Source: Acidovorax sp. A1169
Lineage (GTDB): Bacteria > Pseudomonadota > Gammaproteobacteria > Burkholderiales > Burkholderiaceae_C
Assembly: GCF_030704685.1 (NCBI RefSeq)
Contig: NZ_JAUZDX010000002.1
Coordinates: 434,001-498,000 of the forward strand
Direction of reading: 5' to 3'
Length of the DNA: 64,000 nucleotides
Shown here: positions 8,205 to 17,570 of the stretch, in pieces
Numbering within the stretch: position 1 is the first letter of the stretch
Layout of the letters: the number at the start of each line of letters is the position of its first letter
Position numbers and translations under genes: made by a program
Notes under the pieces: generated by a model
Seen by the model: only the letters and a program-made list of their open reading frames with translations
Database searches by the model: none
Told to the model about the DNA's origin: nothing

Positions 8205-11189
8205 ATGGGGTCACCGCGATTGCAGGAGCACGCACGGCAAAGGGTTCGGCGCGGCGTAGTCTTTGTGGACTGGCTGCTGCGCGCGATGTCCATCTACATC
8301 ATTCCCATTGCCATGGCTGGCGTGGCCGTGTGGGCGTTGCTGTTCTGGCAGAGCAATTACCTGTCGGCCGGCGGCCACACCTTGATGATGCGCGTGCTGC
8401 CACAGGCGGCCGCAGAACTCACGCCCGAGCAGGCACTGGCCGCGCTCGCGAACCGGCCACTCAAGTCCTTCCACGATACCAACCTGTCCGAGGCGCCCGT
8501 ATGGCTGTTGGTTGACCTGCCGGTTTCGATGGCGCAGCCACCCTCGCTGCTGTTCCCCTCGCGCCACGCCGTGGCCATGGCCTGCTGGGATGGCAAGAGC
8601 CTGGTATCGCTCGGCCAGTCCACGCGTGAGCAGGCCAGCGGCAGCCTGGTTCCCCTGAAGGCCGGGTTTGGCCTGCCCGAGGCCAGTGCGGGCCAGCGCG
8701 TGCTGTGCCGTGCGTCCTTCGTCGGGCCTGCACGCCTGCAGGCCGACTGGTGGGCGCAGGCCGATCTGCAGGCCTCGGTGCTCGAGTTCCATCGCAACCT
8801 GGGCCTGCTCGAAGGTGGCCTGGTGGTGCTGGGCATGTTCGTGCTGATGACGGCGCTGATCAACCGGCAATCGCTGTACGTGCTGTTTGCCGCCTGGTTG
8901 GTGGTCACGCTGCGGGTGGGGGCCATCTCTGCTGGCTGGGACGTGCAGTGGCTGGGCCATCTGGTGCCCACGCCCTGGCTGTTTCCGACGCGTGCGCTTA
9001 CGGTGGCGGTGTACGGTTTTCTGACCATCACGCTCTACAAGAACCTGTTCCAGGAAGACCTGGACCGTTCGCGCCTGGGGCCCTGGATACGCGGCGCGCA
9101 GTGGGCCTGCATTCCCCTGATGCTGGCCGCCGTGTTCCTGCCCTACGGCCTGTACCTGCAGATGATGTGGGTGTCCACCGGCCTGGGGTTGCTGCTGATG
9201 ACGGTGAGCCTGGTGCGCATCGTGTTCAAGACCCGCTCGCGCGTGGCCATGTGGTACGGCGCATCGCTCGGAGTCACTTTCCTGTCGAGTTTTTCGGAGA
9301 TCGTGGCGGCTGCCTATGGCATGAAGGTGCTGGTGGGCACTGTGAACCACGTTACGGCGGCCCTGTCGTCGAGCCTGCTGGCGGCGCTGGCCATTGCCGA
9401 GCAGATGCGCCAGGAGCACGTCAAGCGCCTGGAGGTGCAGGCCCAGCTGCAAGATGCCTACGAGGCCATGCCCATCGGCCTGTTCACGCTCGATCTGCAG
9501 GGGCGCTTTCTGAGCGCCAACCCTGCGCTGGTGGACATGCTGGGCGACGGCCTGCTGGAGAACGGCGGGCGCACCTGGCGCGCGCAGTTCGGTGACGCGG
9601 CCTGGCTGCAGCTCGACCAGATGGTGCACAGCCAGTCCGAAACGGAAACCGAGTTTGCGGTGAACGGCCGCGATGATGGCGAACTGACACGGCGCTTCAT
9701 GGTGCGTGCCACCCAGGCGCGCGGCCGCATCGAAGGCTCGCTGCAGGACGTGACCGAGAAATCGCGTGCCACCGAGAACCTGCGCGTGCTGGCCCACCAC
9801 GATGCGCTCACGCGCGTGCTCAACCGCCGGGGCATCGAGCAGGTGCTCGAATCGGCCCTGGCGCAGCGCAACCAGGGCAAGCCGCTGGCGCTGGCCTACC
9901 TGGACCTGGACCGCTTCAAGCTCATCAACGACCTGTTTGGCCATGCGGCCGGCGACGATGTGCTGCAGCAGGTGTGTGCGCGCGTCTCGCAGATGCTGTC
10001 GGGCAACATGCAGATCGGGCGCGTGGGGGGCGATGAGTTCCTGATCGTCTTTCCGGACACCCACATCACGCTGGCCCGGCTCATCAGCCAGGGCATTGTT
10101 GCCAGCATCTGCACCAGCCCCTACCGGGTGGGGGCGCGCTCGTTCCACGTGCGCGGCTCCATCGGCCTCATCGAAGTGGCGCCGGGCAGCACCATCCGCG
10201 ACGTGGTGTCCACCGCCGACCATGCCTGCCGCGATGCCAAGCGCGGTCTGCAGCAGGGCCTGGCGGTGTACGAGCGTGATGCGCCCGGCCTGATCGCCCA
10301 CGAGACGGAGATGAAGCTGGTGGAGCGCCTGTCGTCCGACGAGCGCATCGAGGGCCTGTACCTGGAGATGCAGCCCATCATGTCGCTCACCGCGCCGACC
10401 GAGTCGCTCAACTTCGAGGTGCTGCTGCGCATGCGCGATGCCAGCGGCGCGCTGGTGCCCACGCCGCGCCTGATTGCTGCGGGCGAGCACAGCGGGCGCA
10501 TGGGCGTCATCGACCGCTGGGTGCTGGGCACAGTGTTCGAGTGGCTGGGCAAGCACCATGGCCAGCTGGGGCGCACCCAGTTCGTGTGCCTGAACCTGAG
10601 TGGCGCTTCGCTCAACGACGAGGCTTTCATCGACGACGTGTTCGCGCTGTTCGACGAGCACCCCCACCTGGCCAGCTGGCTGTGCCTGGAGATCACCGAA
10701 AGCGTGGCCCTGCACGACCTGGAGAACACGCGCCGCTTCATCAGCCAGGTGCGCTCTTACGGCGCCAAGGTGGCGCTCGACGACTTCGGTGCCGGCTACA
10801 CCTCGTTCTCGTACCTCAAGGACCTGCCGTCCGATCTGCTCAAGATCGACGGCAACTTCATCGTCAACATGAACCGCCACCCGGCCAACGTGGCCATCGT
10901 CGAAGCCATCGTGAGCCTGGCGCGCAACCTGGGCATGAAGACCATCGCCGAATGGGCCGAGGACCAGGCCACCGTGCAGACGCTGGCCGAGATCGGCGTG
11001 GACTACGTGCAGGGCTTCATCGTGGCGCGGCCCCAGTCGCCCGAGGTGCTGCTGACCGCATCCTCCGCCGCCAGTTTCATCGAAGACCCGCAGCTCCTGC
11101 AGTTCGTGCAGATGCTCGGTGCCGCGGGCCCGTCATCGGGGCAGGCCGGGTTGTTCGGCGAGCGCCGCTCCGACTCCTCTGGCCACTGA
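8205..11189 (+). CDS. membrane-bound GGDEF-EAL protein (c-di-GMP turnover)
   Basis: A 994-residue inner-membrane protein for cyclic-di-GMP metabolism. One helix lies near residue 35, then a periplasmic domain of about 160 residues, then about seven membrane helices (7TMR-DISM-like layout) up to residue 405. A PAS-like segment (YEAMPIGLFTLDLQGRFLSAN), a GGDEF domain with intact RVGGDEF near 607, and an EAL domain follow. The EAL motif reads EVL (FEVLLRMR, Glu near 738), while LNLSGASL, DDFGAGYTSFSYL and the final EWAED are present, so phosphodiesterase activity is plausible. Start choice is uncertain: 8205 or 8286 (MSIYIIPIAMAG) both fit. Confidence 0.9.
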   Translation: MGSPRLQEHARQRVRRGVVFVDWLLRAMSIYIIPIAMAGVAVWALLFWQSNYLSAGGHTLMMRVLPQAAAELTPEQALAALANRPLKSFHDTNLSEAPVWLLVDLPVSMAQPPSLLFPSRHAVAMACWDGKSLVSLGQSTREQASGSLVPLKAGFGLPEASAGQRVLCRASFVGPARLQADWWAQADLQASVLEFHRNLGLLEGGLVVLGMFVLMTALINRQSLYVLFAAWLVVTLRVGAISAGWDVQWLGHLVPTPWLFPTRALTVAVYGFLTITLYKNLFQEDLDRSRLGPWIRGAQWACIPLMLAAVFLPYGLYLQMMWVSTGLGLLLMTVSLVRIVFKTRSRVAMWYGASLGVTFLSSFSEIVAAAYGMKVLVGTVNHVTAALSSSLLAALAIAEQMRQEHVKRLEVQAQLQDAYEAMPIGLFTLDLQGRFLSANPALVDMLGDGLLENGGRTWRAQFGDAAWLQLDQMVHSQSETETEFAVNGRDDGELTRRFMVRATQARGRIEGSLQDVTEKSRATENLRVLAHHDALTRVLNRRGIEQVLESALAQRNQGKPLALAYLDLDRFKLINDLFGHAAGDDVLQQVCARVSQMLSGNMQIGRVGGDEFLIVFPDTHITLARLISQGIVASICTSPYRVGARSFHVRGSIGLIEVAPGSTIRDVVSTADHACRDAKRGLQQGLAVYERDAPGLIAHETEMKLVERLSSDERIEGLYLEMQPIMSLTAPTESLNFEVLLRMRDASGALVPTPRLIAAGEHSGRMGVIDRWVLGTVFEWLGKHHGQLGRTQFVCLNLSGASLNDEAFIDDVFALFDEHPHLASWLCLEITESVALHDLENTRRFISQVRSYGAKVALDDFGAGYTSFSYLKDLPSDLLKIDGNFIVNMNRHPANVAIVEAIVSLARNLGMKTIAEWAEDQATVQTLAEIGVDYVQGFIVARPQSPEVLLTASSAASFIEDPQLLQFVQMLGAAGPSSGQAGLFGERRSDSSGH

Positions 11190-11207
11190 CTCCCGCAGCT
11201 GCGGCGG

Positions 11208-11837
11208 TCAGGGCACGATCAGCCGCGCCACATCGCGCGCCATGCCCGCAGGCTCGCGCCCCAGGTGATCGACCAGGCTGCGCCGGTCGGCCTCGGTGCG
11301 CTGCTGCGACAAAAATCGCTTGCCTTCCAATGCCGTGATTTCGATCTCGAACCCCACCAGGTGCCGTGCGGCGCTTTCCACGTAGTCGGGTGCGGCCATG
11401 TCCAGTGACCACGGCGCGGCGCGGCCGGCCTCTTGTGAGGCGGTGAGGGCCGCCAGGTGGGCGAGTACCCATGCCGGGTCATCCTCCACCCAGCGCAGGC
11501 GCCCCCGCGCTTGCACGGCCACGTAGTTCCAGCTTGGGGCCAGGCGTGCGCTGCGCTGGCCATTCACGTACCAGCGCGGCGAGATGTAGGCGTTGGGGCC
11601 CTGGAAGAGCGCGAGCACGCTGTCGCCTTCGCCAACCTCCTGGTTCATGGGATGACTGCGTACCACGTGGCCCCGCAGGCTTGCCGTATCACCCTCAGGG
11701 GTGTGCAGCTCCAGCGGCAACAGGTGGACGTTGGTTGTACCTGGCGCGCTGGTAACCAGGGTGGCCAGCGGGTAGGCAGTCACCAGTGGGTAGAGGGTGG
11801 CCGGATCGTTCTCGGCGAAAAGGGGCAGGACGTGCAT
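11208..11837 (-). CDS. PaiB-like FMN-binding regulator family protein
   Basis: A 209-residue member of the PaiB family (FMN-binding split-barrel fold, called negative transcriptional regulator in Bacillus). Recognisable parts are MHVLPLFAENDP at the start, HLLPLELHTPEGDTASLRGH, SHPMNQ, LALFQGPNAYISPRWYV and SWNYVAVQARG, and VGFEIEITALEGKRFLSQ near the end. The frame is open upstream, but the conserved MHVLPLF fixes the start at 11837. It lies 94 bp downstream of the LysR gene on the same strand and converges on the GGDEF-EAL gene 18 bp away. The true function in proteobacteria is not established. Confidence 0.85.
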   Translation of the reverse strand: MHVLPLFAENDPATLYPLVTAYPLATLVTSAPGTTNVHLLPLELHTPEGDTASLRGHVVRSHPMNQEVGEGDSVLALFQGPNAYISPRWYVNGQRSARLAPSWNYVAVQARGRLRWVEDDPAWVLAHLAALTASQEAGRAAPWSLDMAAPDYVESAARHLVGFEIEITALEGKRFLSQQRTEADRRSLVDHLGREPAGMARDVARLIVP

Positions 11838-11931
11838 GGCGATGGAAAATCTGGCGTCAGTGGTGGCGCCCAGTATGGGCCGCCGCGCTCCCGGCGTATT
11901 GAACGTTGCGGCCAAGCCCGGATTGTGTCCC

Positions 11932-12831
11932 TCATGCCAGCACCAGCGTGCGCGCCAGGTGGGCATACACCGTGGCCACGCGGCGCAGGTGGCGCGACTC
12001 GGGGTGGGTGAGCAGCCACAGCCCGGTCTCGCACTCATCGAGCGCACCGGTCAGCGGCAGCAGGCCGGGGTGCGGCTGGGCCAGGAAGACCGGCAGCACG
12101 CCCACCCCCAGTCCCAGTGCCACGAGTTCCATCACGGTGAGGATGCTGTTCACACGGTAGCTTGCCACCGCCTTCGGAAAATGCCGCTTGCGCCACAGCA
12201 CTGAGGGGTGGTCGGGCAGTGCATCGTCGGGCGCCACCCACAAGGCCTGTCCTGCCTGGACATCGGCATAGCGCTGCATGGGCCCCTGCCGGGCGGCGTA
12301 CAGGGCCATGCGGATGGGGCCCACCTGCCGGCCCACCAGGTGGGGCGGTGGGCGGCTCGTGGCGCGTACGGCAATGTCCGTGTCGCGCCGGGTCAGGCTG
12401 GCAAGGTCGTTGCCGGCATGCAGTTCGAACTGAAGCAGCGGGTGCTGCCCCTGCAGCGCCGCCAGCGCAGGCGCCACCAGGCCGTGCAGGATGGTGTCGG
12501 TGGTGGTGATGCGCACGGTTCCCGACACACGCTCGGGCTGCGCCTGCGCGGCGGAGCGGGCCGATTCAAGGGCCGACTCCAGTTGCTCGGCATGCCCGGC
12601 CAGGGTCTGGGCCAGCTCCAGCGGCTGGTAGCCCGTGCGCGAGCGCGTGAACAGCGCCTGCCCCAGCCCGCGCTCGATGCGCTTCAGCGTGCGGAACACC
12701 GTGGACGGGTCCACCCCCAGGCGTTCCCCGGCACCTGCCAGCGTGCCGGCGCGCACCAGGGCCAGCACGTTCTCCAGATCGCTGGCAGCCAACTGGTACG
12801 GCGTGGCTTGTTGTTGCGTTGGTGCAATCAT
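11932..12831 (-). CDS. LysR family transcriptional regulator
   Basis: LysR-type regulator of 299 residues from the ATG at 12829-12831. The N-terminal winged HTH reads LENVLALVRAGTLAGAGERL and PSTVFRTLKRIERGLGQALF; a substrate-binding domain follows, with TVRITTTDTILHGLVAPAL and a C-terminal LGVGVLPVFLA region. ATGs or GTGs at 12873 and 12891 are also in frame, but the shorter form leaves a 75-bp divergent control region shared with the glutathione transferase gene. It probably controls that transferase and/or the downstream PaiB-like gene. Confidence 0.88.
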   Translation of the reverse strand: MIAPTQQQATPYQLAASDLENVLALVRAGTLAGAGERLGVDPSTVFRTLKRIERGLGQALFTRSRTGYQPLELAQTLAGHAEQLESALESARSAAQAQPERVSGTVRITTTDTILHGLVAPALAALQGQHPLLQFELHAGNDLASLTRRDTDIAVRATSRPPPHLVGRQVGPIRMALYAARQGPMQRYADVQAGQALWVAPDDALPDHPSVLWRKRHFPKAVASYRVNSILTVMELVALGLGVGVLPVFLAQPHPGLLPLTGALDECETGLWLLTHPESRHLRRVATVYAHLARTLVLA

Positions 12832-12873
12832 GGTTTGCGGTGCTGCGTATTTTGATTTCGTTGGCGCAATCAT
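12818..12873. promoter_or_regulatory. paired 14-nt direct repeats in a divergent LysR/GST promoter
   Basis: GTTGGTGCAATCAT at 12818-12831 and GTTGGCGCAATCAT at 12860-12873 match at 13 of 14 positions and start 42 bp (four helical turns) apart. They sit at the divergent start of the LysR gene and the GST gene. Such spacing fits two sites bound on one DNA face by a LysR tetramer. The left copy overlaps the chosen lysR start codon. Confidence 0.5.
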
Positions 12874-12906
12874 AGATTCAGTGCTCCCCACCCTTCAAGG
12901 ACCGCC

Positions 12907-13632
12907 ATGCCGCACCCACTCAGCCTCATCAGCCACCCCCTTTGCCCCTATGTCCAGCGGGCCGCCATCGCGCTGGCGGAAAAGGGCGTTGCCTTCGAGC
13001 GCATCGACATCGACCTGGCCGACAAGCCCGCCTGGTTCCTGGCAATCTCGCCACTGGGCAAGACGCCGGTGCTGCTGGTGGATGGCCAGCCGGTGTTCGA
13101 ATCGGCCGTGATCTGCGAGTACCTGGAGGAGACCACCGCGCCCCCGCTGCACCCGCAGGACGCGCTGGCCCGGGCGCGGCACCGCGGCTGGATGGAGTTC
13201 GGCTCGGCCGTGCTTTCGGCCATCGGGTCGTTCTACAACGCCCCTGACGAAGCGGCGCTGGCCAGCCGGGCCGGGGAGATCCGGCGCCTGCTCGCACAGG
13301 TCGAGGTGCAGTTCGGCATGCACCAGCAAGCGGGTCCTTACTTTGCCGGAGAGACCTTCACGCTGGTCGATGCGGTGTTCGGCCCCGTGTTCCGCTACTT
13401 CGATGTGTTCGACCCGATCGGCGACTTCGGCGTGTTCACAGGCCTGCCGCGCGTGGCGGCCTGGCGCTCGGTGCTGGCGGCCCGGCCTTCGGTGCAGTGC
13501 GCCGTGGGTGCAGATTATGCGGACCGGCTGCGCGTGTTTCTGCGTGCGCGCCAGGGGGCGCTGGCCCGGCGGATGGAGCTTGCCAGGCCGCTTCCACCAC
13601 CACCGGCACGGCTTCGGGCTGCGCAGGTGTGA
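12907..13632 (+). CDS. glutathione S-transferase family protein
   Basis: A 241-residue cytosolic glutathione transferase. The N-terminal thioredoxin-fold domain starts LSLISHPLCPYVQRAAIAL, a beta/omega-class-like active site with Cys-Pro, and holds the cis-Pro loop LGKTPVLLV and the glutathione-binding ESAVICEYLEE. The all-helical C-terminal domain includes FAGETFTLVDAVFGPVFRY. The ATG follows an AGGAC ribosome-binding site. Divergent from the LysR gene. Its last 197 nt overlap the convergent AraC-type gene on the opposite strand. Confidence 0.9.
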   Translation: MPHPLSLISHPLCPYVQRAAIALAEKGVAFERIDIDLADKPAWFLAISPLGKTPVLLVDGQPVFESAVICEYLEETTAPPLHPQDALARARHRGWMEFGSAVLSAIGSFYNAPDEAALASRAGEIRRLLAQVEVQFGMHQQAGPYFAGETFTLVDAVFGPVFRYFDVFDPIGDFGVFTGLPRVAAWRSVLAARPSVQCAVGADYADRLRVFLRARQGALARRMELARPLPPPPARLRAAQV

Positions 13633-14395
13633 AGCCACCGAGCCGGCGGAACTGGCGCGTCATGTGCGCCTGGTCGGCATAGCCCGCATCGTGCGCCAGG
13701 CCGGTGAGCGAGGGCGCTCGCCCCGCCTGCACCAGCGCCATGGCGCGCTGAAAGCGCAGGATGCCCGCCAGGCTGCGCAGCGGCAGGCCCACGGTGGCCA
13801 GCATGTCGCGGCGCAGGGTGCGCTCGGGCACTGCCAGGGCGCTGCACAGTGCCTGCAGGGGGGCGCCAGGGTGCATGCGCCACCAGCGCAGGGCCCGCAG
13901 TGCGCGGGCCTGCATCGGCCCGGGCGGACCCGCGCGCTGCGACAGGCGGTGCGCCGCCTGCACCAGGGCGGCCTGCAGGGCAGAGGTGTCGGTGGCGGCC
14001 AGCAAGGCAGACGCCAGGTCGTCGCCCAGTGCGCTCAGGTGGCGCTCCACCGCCGCGCCGGTCATTACCTGGTTGAGCAAGGCGGCCGGGTCCAACGCCA
14101 GGCAGGCGCCGCCCCAGCCGAGCTGGAAGCGCACACCCGCGCTCCAGACCGGGGCGCGGTGGGCCACGGTGCCAGGGCGGTCCGCCGGGCCGGCGATGGC
14201 CAGGCGGACGGTGGCGATGCGGCCGTTGGCATCCAGCAAGGCATGGGCCACCAGGTCCATGCGCCCATCGGGCAGCACGGTCTGCCGGCGGGGAGCGCCG
14301 GGCCGGTAGCACCACATCGCCTCGACCCGCTCCGGATCCAGCGGGCCCAGAGGCAACTCTTCGTAGGGCAAGGGTTCCTGCGACGGGCGGCGCAT
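13436..14395 (-). CDS. AraC family transcriptional regulator
   Basis: A 319-residue regulator with an N-terminal domain of the kind often annotated DUF6597 (MWCYRPG near 27, LPDGRMDLV) and a C-terminal AraC HTH. The HTH shows APLQALCSALAVPERTLRRD, then LRFQRAMALVQAG and AHDAGYADQAHMTRQFRRLGGFTP. After that motif a 65-residue Ala/Pro-rich tail follows, and it is this tail that lies antisense to the glutathione transferase gene. The tail may be dispensable; a shorter ancestral gene would have ended near 13630. Confidence 0.87.
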   Translation of the reverse strand: MRRPSQEPLPYEELPLGPLDPERVEAMWCYRPGAPRRQTVLPDGRMDLVAHALLDANGRIATVRLAIAGPADRPGTVAHRAPVWSAGVRFQLGWGGACLALDPAALLNQVMTGAAVERHLSALGDDLASALLAATDTSALQAALVQAAHRLSQRAGPPGPMQARALRALRWWRMHPGAPLQALCSALAVPERTLRRDMLATVGLPLRSLAGILRFQRAMALVQAGRAPSLTGLAHDAGYADQAHMTRQFRRLGGFTPAQPEAVPVVVEAAWQAPSAGPAPPGAHAETRAAGPHNLHPRRTAPKAGPPAPSARPPRAAGL

Positions 14396-14435
14396 GGTGT
14401 TGCGTCAGGCGCTTGCCTGCCGACGCAGGGGCGGC

Positions 14436-15140
14436 TTACATGCCCAGCGACTTGAGCAGCTCGTCCGTGGCGGAGTCGCCGCTTGGGGCCGCCGGCGCGG
14501 GGGCCGGGGCGGTCGCGTTCTGCGTGCCCTGGGCGTTCTGGGACATCAGTGCATCGGCGTCGGGCGTTTCCTGCGCCTCGAAGTCCACCATCTTGATGAA
14601 CTCGGTGCGGTCGATGGCCAGCTCCAGGTAGAAGATGTTGTTGCTGGCGGTGTAGAAGGTCACGCGCCGGGCCTCGGGCTTGTCCAGGTTGGCGTCCACG
14701 CTGAGCATCACCTGCTTGTTGAGCACCAGCATCTTGGGCTGGTTCTGGGTGATGTGGGTCTGCAGCTCGCGCCGCACCTTGCCGGTGAAGTCGCCTACCA
14801 CCTGGTTCATGAGCTCGCCCATCACGTTGCTCACCTCGTCCGAGGTGTAGGAGGAAACCAGGTCGTCCTTGGACATGCCCATGTTCAGCAGGTAGCTCGA
14901 ATACAGCTCCATGGCCGCCTGGGCCGAGAAATTGATGATCACCAGCCCCGAGAAGCCGCCGTCGAACAGCACGAAGCAGCCGATGTCGGGTTTCAGGCAG
15001 GTCTTGCTGATGCGCTGCACCATGCCCGAGTAGTGGATCTGGCTGTGGGTGGCGACGTTGAGCACGCGGGTGACCGAGTTGCACAGGCTGATCAACAGGT
15101 CTTCGGTGCCGTAGATGACGGAGGTTTCGGTGTGGCTCAT
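14436..15140 (-). CDS. DUF3334 family protein
   Basis: A 234-residue protein starting MSHTETSVIYGTEDLLISLC, which I recognise as the DUF3334 family. It has a mixed alpha/beta CheX-like character (DIGCFVLFDGGFSGLVIINF, EVSNVMGELMNQVVGDFTGK), suggesting relation to CheC/CheX phosphatase-type folds; this is inference from sequence texture. The C-terminal 35 residues are Ala/Pro-rich and end ATDELLKSLGM, a pattern resembling a docking tail. The function is not known. ATG at 15138-15140 was chosen from the conserved start. Confidence 0.75.
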   Translation of the reverse strand: MSHTETSVIYGTEDLLISLCNSVTRVLNVATHSQIHYSGMVQRISKTCLKPDIGCFVLFDGGFSGLVIINFSAQAAMELYSSYLLNMGMSKDDLVSSYTSDEVSNVMGELMNQVVGDFTGKVRRELQTHITQNQPKMLVLNKQVMLSVDANLDKPEARRVTFYTASNNIFYLELAIDRTEFIKMVDFEAQETPDADALMSQNAQGTQNATAPAPAPAAPSGDSATDELLKSLGM

Positions 15141-15306
15141 GGTGTTCGCGGGGGTGCGCTCGGGAAAATGGGGCTGTACAGAGCATAGGCGATGCGGCCG
15201 CACCCGGCCAGAGTGCTTTCCAGGCGCTGTGGCGCCGCTGTATGCTGCGGGTTGACAACCAGACGGCATGGCGTATCGTGCCAGCCATTCAAAAGGGAGG
15301 ATTGCA

Positions 15307-16494
15307 ATGGGCGCCGTGTATACCTATGGACTGGACGATCTGGAGGCCATCGCAGCGGGTGCTGCAATTCTTGCAAGTGGCGGCGGGGGCAGTTACGGCG
15401 ACGCCTGCACCATCCTCGGGCAGCTCGCGCAGCAGGGCACCTTTACGCCGGTGACCGTCAAGGACTACGATGGCGCCACCCCTGCCTGCGTGCTGGCCAT
15501 CATGGGCTCGCCCGATGCCGCCGACGGGCTGACCCTCGCTGCCATCCAGAACTCCATCACCAACACCTCGCAGGTGTTCGAGCAGGCCACGGGATGGCCG
15601 CTGGGTTGCGTGATTCCGGTGGAAATCGGCCCCATCAACTCGCTGGTGCCCCTGATCGGGGCCGGAATGTCGCGCGGCATGATCTACGTGGTTAATGGCG
15701 ATGGCGCAGGCCGCGCGGTACCCGAGCTGCCGCAGACCACCTTCACGGGCAGCCCGCAACTGGCACCCTGCCCCTGCGCGCTGGCCAGCGACGCACCCCC
15801 TTCGCCGCTGGTCGAATCGGCCGTGCTGGGTGCGCCCACAGCGGACAAGGTGGAAACGCTGGCGGGCGGGGTGGTCGGCGGCTTCGGGGGGTACTCGGGC
15901 ATTGCCATGTGGCCGTCCAACAAGGGCAATGGCTATGCGCTGTCGGGCAACTACATTCCCGGCACGCTGGAGCAGGCGCGCCAGCTGGGGCTTTCGCTGC
16001 TGAAGGCGCAGACACCGCCTTCCACTGCGGCAGTGGCCGCCAACATCACCCAGCTGACCGGGCGCGCGGCCCAGGCGGTGCTGACCAATTTCTACATCAC
16101 GGCGGTCACGCAATCCACCTCCAGCACGTCCTCGCTGGACTCGGGTGTCATTCGCCTGGACAATGCCCAGGATCCCAGCCAGAGCACGGCAACACACTAC
16201 CTGTACAACCTCAACGAGAACCTGATCATGTACAGCACGGCGAGCACCTCGCCCGACATCATCGCGCCCGACTCGATCTGCTATTACTCCGAAAGCACGG
16301 GCCGGGGCTTCTCCAACGCCAGCGACGACCTGGCGATCTACTTCAATGCCGCCACCGGCCAGAGCACAGGCAAGCAGGTCAGCGTGATCCAGGTGGCCAC
16401 GGCGCAAGAGCTGTACAACACGCCGGGCGTGGTGGCATCGTTTGCAGCGCTGCTGCGCAACATCGGCTACGCAGGCGCGATGCCTTCGGCCTGA
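15307..16494 (+). CDS. DUF917 (S-methyl-thiohydantoin desulfurase-like) protein
   Basis: A 395-residue protein of the DUF917 family, found beside hydantoinase-type enzymes and recently linked to thiohydantoin breakdown. The N-terminus shows the signature LDDLEAIAAGAAILASGGGGSYGD; later parts contain VIPVEIGPINSLVPL and VYVVNGDGAGRAVPEL-like stretches. The ATG at 15307 has a strong ribosome-binding site (GGGAGG). Only 14 bp separate it from the downstream diguanylate cyclase, so the two may be co-transcribed. No hydantoinase is adjacent; the substrate is unknown. Confidence 0.75.
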   Translation: MGAVYTYGLDDLEAIAAGAAILASGGGGSYGDACTILGQLAQQGTFTPVTVKDYDGATPACVLAIMGSPDAADGLTLAAIQNSITNTSQVFEQATGWPLGCVIPVEIGPINSLVPLIGAGMSRGMIYVVNGDGAGRAVPELPQTTFTGSPQLAPCPCALASDAPPSPLVESAVLGAPTADKVETLAGGVVGGFGGYSGIAMWPSNKGNGYALSGNYIPGTLEQARQLGLSLLKAQTPPSTAAVAANITQLTGRAAQAVLTNFYITAVTQSTSSTSSLDSGVIRLDNAQDPSQSTATHYLYNLNENLIMYSTASTSPDIIAPDSICYYSESTGRGFSNASDDLAIYFNAATGQSTGKQVSVIQVATAQELYNTPGVVASFAALLRNIGYAGAMPSA

Positions 16495-16508
16495 ACCGAC
16501 TGGCTGTC

Positions 16509-17570
16509 ATGGGTGAAGCAGACCTGAACCGGGAGCGGCTGGAGCTGGCCCTGGAAGCGGCCGGCCTGGACCTGTGGGAGAACGACCTGGTCACCGGCAA
16601 CGTGACCCGCAAGGCCACCAAGACCTTCCTGGAGCTGGGCTTCACCGAGGAGGAGATCGTCTCGGGCCTGCAGGACGTCTACGGCCTGTTCCACCCCGAT
16701 GACCTGGGGACGGTGCAGCAGGCCGTGTCCGACCACATGTCGGGTGTCACGCCGCAGTACCGCTGCGAGTTCCGGCTCCGCGCCAAAAGCGGTGAGTGGG
16801 TCTGGTATGCCAACTACGGCCGCATCATGGACGGCCATACCGATACCCCGGGCAAGCGCCTGATCGGCGTGACCTTCAACATCGACGACCGCAAGCGCAA
16901 GGAAGACGAGATCGCCCAGATCAACCGCCAGTTGCGCGAGCAGAACGCCCTGCTGCAGCAGCTCAACACGGCGCTGGAGCAATTGGCCGCCTGCGATGCG
17001 CTCACCGGCCTGTCCAACCGGCGCACGCTGATGGACCTGGGCGCCCGCGAGTGCCTGCGTACTGCCCAGCTGTGCCAGCCGCTGTCGCTGATGGTGGTGG
17101 ACATCGACCATTTCAAGGCCGTCAATGACGCCTGGGGCCATCTGGCGGGCGACCGGGTGATCTGCGCGGTTGCCCAGGCCTGCCTGGCGCGCTCGCGCAT
17201 GGCGGTGGACATCGTGGCCCGCTACGGGGGCGAAGAGTTCGTCATCGTGCTGCCGGGCATCGATGCCCCCGGCGCCCTGCGCCTGGCCGAGCTGCTGCGC
17301 CAGGGCGTATCCGACCACAACGTGCCCGTGGATGCGGAGGGTGCCTGCGTCACCGTCACGGTGAGCATCGGCTTGGCCACCCTGTACGCCGAGCCCGGCG
17401 CGGGCTTCGAAGAGCTGGTCAACACCGCCGACAAGGCGCTCTACCGGGCCAAGCAGGCGGGCCGCAACAACGTGCAGGTGGCTCCACCGGCGCCCCCCGC
17501 CCGCGCTGACCTTCTCATCGTGCTCGATCCCGATCCAGACCCCGCCCAGGGCCGGGCGCTGGCCAACTAG
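16509..17570 (+). CDS. PAS-GGDEF diguanylate cyclase
   Basis: A 353-residue soluble protein. The PAS domain (residues 5-130) has [20 protein letters not shown] and ends with a PAC-type [15 protein letters not shown] short coiled coil ([18 protein letters not shown]) follows. The GGDEF domain starts [16 protein letters not shown] and has intact [15 protein letters not shown], so it should make c-di-GMP. No RxxD inhibitory site is obvious just before GGEEF. The stop shares CTAG with the convergent molybdenum hydroxylase small-subunit gene. Confidence 0.92.
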   Translation: MGEADLNRERLELALEAAGLDLWENDLVTGNVTRKATKTFLELGFTEEEIVSGLQDVYGLFHPDDLGTVQQAVSDHMSGVTPQYRCEFRLRAKSGEWVWYANYGRIMDGHTDTPGKRLIGVTFNIDDRKRKEDEIAQINRQLREQNALLQQLNTALEQLAACDALTGLSNRRTLMDLGARECLRTAQLCQPLSLMVVDIDHFKAVNDAWGHLAGDRVICAVAQACLARSRMAVDIVARYGGEEFVIVLPGIDAPGALRLAELLRQGVSDHNVPVDAEGACVTVTVSIGLATLYAEPGAGFEELVNTADKALYRAKQAGRNNVQVAPPAPPARADLLIVLDPDPDPAQGRALAN

